NCBI RefSeq assembly: GCF_004116405.1
Contig: NZ_SDIC01000002.1
Coordinates: 310,001-374,000 of the forward strand
Length of the DNA: 64,000 nt
Direction: 5' to 3'
DNA from: Halegenticoccus tardaugens
GTDB taxonomy: Archaea; Halobacteriota; Halobacteria; Halobacteriales; Haloferacaceae
Under the pieces are notes generated by a model. That model made no database searches. It was not told the origin of the DNA and saw only the letters and a list, made by a program, of their open reading frames with translations. Below, one piece after another: positions 62,499 to 64,000 of the stretch. The number at the start of each line of letters is the position of its first letter. Positions within the stretch are counted from its first letter, which is position 1. The position numbers and the translations under genes were made by a program.

Positions 62499-63794
62499 AT
62501 GCAGTATAACTACAAGTACCGACTTACGCCGGATGAAGCCATCAGCAACGAGCTTTTGCGCCATATCGACGTGTGTCGGCAACTGTACAACCACTGCCTC
62601 TACGAACTCAACGAATCCACAGACGGTATCCCGACACGATACGACCTTCAGGGACAGCTTCCCGACCTCGAGAAATGGTGGAGCGACCTGAAAGGCGTTC
62701 ACTCGAAGGTGCTTCAGATGGTTCTCAAGCGCGTCTACGACAACCTTTCGACGCTCAAAGCACAGAAGGAGAACGGACGTGCCGTCGGAATGTTGAAGTG
62801 GAAACGTCCTCGGGACTACCGTTCACTCACCTACAATCAGACCGGCTTCAAGCTCAAGAATACGAGCGGTCGGCCCCAGTTGTGGTTGAGCAAGATTGGT
62901 GACGTACCGATCCAACTCCACCGTGGCATTCCCGACGATTCAACAGTCAAGCAGGTTACAGTCAAACGCGAACCCACAGGCGAGTGGTTTGCCGTCTTCG
63001 GTATCGAAACCGAGAACGACGCATTGCCGAAACCCGAGGTGCCCGAGAAATGCGTCGGCATCAATGTGGGGATTCTTTCCTACACCCACGGTTCTGACGG
63101 CTTCTCGGTCGGCTCGCTCGATCTCTCCGAGGAACGAGAGCAGCTTGAACGTGAGCAACGGAAGCTCTCGCGGAAAGAACACGGGTCGGCGAACTACCGC
63201 ACCCAACAGCGCGTTGTCGCCCGACGCCATGCCGACCTAAAACGGAAGCGCCACGACTTCCTCCACCGACTGTCCGCATACTACGCGCGAGAATACGACC
63301 TCGTCGCGGTCGAAGACCTCGACGCGAAGGGGCTGATGGAACTCCCGTCGAACAGCCGCAAACGTGCCGGAGCAGCATGGGGGACGATCCTACGGATGCT
63401 CGAATATAAGTGCGACCGCGAAGGAACGCACTACGTTCCAGTCGATCCACGCGGAACGACCAAAGAGTGTTCCAAATGCAGTGTTTCGACTGAGAAACCG
63501 CTCTGGGTTCGCGAACACTTGTGTCCCTCGTGCGGATTCGAAGCGGATAGAGACGCGAACGCGGCGCTGAACATCATTTCTCGCGGACTCAATCAGGTAG
63601 GAGTAGTTCACTTCGAATCAACGTCCGCAGAAACGCTTCGCGTTTCTGATGGGCTGCAAAAATCACGTAGTGATTTTCGAACGCCTGTGGAGACTGTGCT
63701 CCCGACGGGACCCATTGCGGTTCCTGCACAGCGCGTCGTGGAAGCAGGAAGCCCTGCCCTCACGGAGCGAACGGCACAAGCCGTGGGCGAGTAG
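62499..63794 (+). CDS. tnpB: TnpB (IS1341-type), full length but with RuvC-I Asp replaced by Asn
   Basis: A 431-aa RNA-guided nuclease family protein. The N-terminal helical/wedge region (MQYNYKYRLTPDEAISNELL) is followed by the RuvC core. RuvC-I reads CVGINVGILSY with Asn189 (codon AAT at 63063-63065), where the family, including the two other tnpB copies here, has the catalytic Asp. RuvC-II Glu272 in DLVAVEDLDAKG is intact, as are the zinc ribbon (Cys324, Cys327, Cys342, Cys345) and RuvC-III DRDANAALNI. The C-terminal ~70 residues are encoded across the RNA hairpins. The frame is otherwise fully open. DNA cutting is probably lost while RNA and DNA binding may remain. Confidence 0.9.
   Translation: MQYNYKYRLTPDEAISNELLRHIDVCRQLYNHCLYELNESTDGIPTRYDLQGQLPDLEKWWSDLKGVHSKVLQMVLKRVYDNLSTLKAQKENGRAVGMLKWKRPRDYRSLTYNQTGFKLKNTSGRPQLWLSKIGDVPIQLHRGIPDDSTVKQVTVKREPTGEWFAVFGIETENDALPKPEVPEKCVGINVGILSYTHGSDGFSVGSLDLSEEREQLEREQRKLSRKEHGSANYRTQQRVVARRHADLKRKRHDFLHRLSAYYAREYDLVAVEDLDAKGLMELPSNSRKRAGAAWGTILRMLEYKCDREGTHYVPVDPRGTTKECSKCSVSTEKPLWVREHLCPSCGFEADRDANAALNIISRGLNQVGVVHFESTSAETLRVSDGLQKSRSDFRTPVETVLPTGPIAVPAQRVVEAGSPALTERTAQAVGE
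63628..63677 (+). ncRNA. Putative omega/re RNA hairpins in the tnpB 3' region (copy 2)
   Basis: Perfect stems CAGAAACGC/GCGTTTCTG (63628-63648) and AAAATCAC/GTGATTTT (63659-63677), with ATGGGCTGC between and CGCCTGTGGAGACTG after. Linkers are identical to copy 1, whereas stem bases differ as compensating pairs. The RNA should continue to the right tip at 63809 and into the flank, which would act as the guide. Confidence 0.6.
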
Positions 63795-63822
63795 GCTGTG
63801 GTAGTTCACTGTAGAATAGAGC

Positions 63823-64000
63823 ATGACTCAAAAGAGGATGGTTTCTATGAACGCGCTCTCAGAAAAGTGGAAACAGGTCATTCTCGTATTGTTGGTTTTC
63901 CTTACAGTCGTGAGTATCGGATTGACTATCACATTACACGACGCGAGGGATCAATCGAAGGACTCCAGCCTAAGAAATACTACCGAAATCACACGATGTA
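63823..64000 (+). CDS. N-terminal part of a membrane-anchored protein (runs off window)
   Basis: An open frame from MTQKRMVSMNALSEKWKQVI continues to the window end (59 codons visible). It has a single strong hydrophobic helix, VILVLLVFLTVVSIGLTITL, with positively charged residues before it and a polar segment after (HDARDQSKDSSLRNTTEIT), so the rest is probably outside the cell or a sensor domain. It starts 14 bp after the tnpB element border. The family cannot be told from this piece. Confidence 0.6.
   Translation, partial: MTQKRMVSMNALSEKWKQVILVLLVFLTVVSIGLTITLHDARDQSKDSSLRNTTEITRC

Larger units (their letters stand above)
62191..63809 (+). mobile_element. IS1341-type tnpB element (family A, copy 2)
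   Basis: A 1.6-kb element. The left end GAGGTGCTAAGTCCCCTTCC with an imperfect hairpin closing at GGGAGGGGATACAGCACC, and the following GACCCACAGGCCCACGTA, matches copy 1 (reverse of 48720-48815). The right end has a GC-rich hairpin and GTAGTTCAC at 63801-63809. It contains a DUF2080-like ORF and full-length tnpB. No tnpA is present, so it would be moved only in trans. It sits inside another tnpB fragment. Confidence 0.8.

Overview
The window is a stretch of haloarchaeal chromosome or megaplasmid (class Halobacteria). The evidence is the strongly acidic proteins, high-GC codon use with AT-rich intergenic islands, TATA boxes about 25-30 bp before start codons (leaderless promoters), twin-arginine signal peptides on exported proteins, typical haloarchaeal families (DUF5518, the HVO_2922-like DUF1508 protein, a halocyanin-like cupredoxin, a DUF2080 transposon protein) and IS1341-type tnpB elements. 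I see no tRNA, rRNA or CRISPR array.

Layout. 1-5.5 kb: a dipeptide/oligopeptide ABC importer operon, entered inside its substrate-binding gene. 6.1-10.2 kb: an M14 deacylase, a TldD/PmbA-family protein and a small membrane protein, separated by insertion-element relics. 10.8-27.6 kb: an amino-acid catabolic block with a SelA-fold PLP enzyme, RidA, a short-chain dehydrogenase, M20 hydrolases, methylmalonate-semialdehyde dehydrogenase divergent from an omega-aminotransferase, an Lrp/AsnC regulator, a sodium:solute symporter with a tiny membrane partner, a second class-III aminotransferase, a truncated N-carbamoyl-amino-acid hydrolase, an AbgA-like amidohydrolase and a threonine dehydratase. 28-31.2 kb: a Tat-exported PhoX-like protein with cohesin-like and dockerin-like modules, plus an unknown gene. 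31.2-37.7 kb: an AMP-forming ligase, an ALDH fragment, an M20 hydrolase, a second symporter with its own tiny partner, and a C45 hydrolase. 38-46 kb: PadR regulator, membrane metallophosphoesterase, SDR, MATE exporter, Na/Ca exchanger-like protein and small membrane proteins. 46.5-49.5 kb: a phosphate transporter truncated by a tnpB element, then a cupredoxin. 49.9-59.6 kb: two flavin oxidoreductases, OsmC, a frameshifted GntP permease, a nuclease-domain fragment, a DHFR-like reductase and a large rifampicin-phosphotransferase/PEP-synthase-like enzyme. 59.6-64 kb: miniature elements, an acyltransferase, a nest of tnpB elements and a partial membrane protein.

How the genes work together. The first two thirds reads as a scavenging island: peptide and solute uptake, removal of N-acyl, N-carbamoyl or peptide groups (M14, M20, C45 enzymes), then transamination or ammonia-lyase chemistry and oxidation of semialdehydes. 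Carbamoyl hydrolase, omega-aminotransferase and MmsA fit reductive pyrimidine or beta-alanine breakdown, although the carbamoyl hydrolase is now broken. Many genes are truncated or frameshifted next to transposon ends, so the region looks recently remodelled.

The most notable signals are in the mobile elements. Two IS1341-type elements carry covarying hairpins in the 3' part of tnpB, which suggests a structured guide-type (omega/re) RNA. The only full-length TnpB has Asn in place of the first RuvC aspartate and is probably nuclease-dead. Two sets of miniature elements show TTAC at their left ends.
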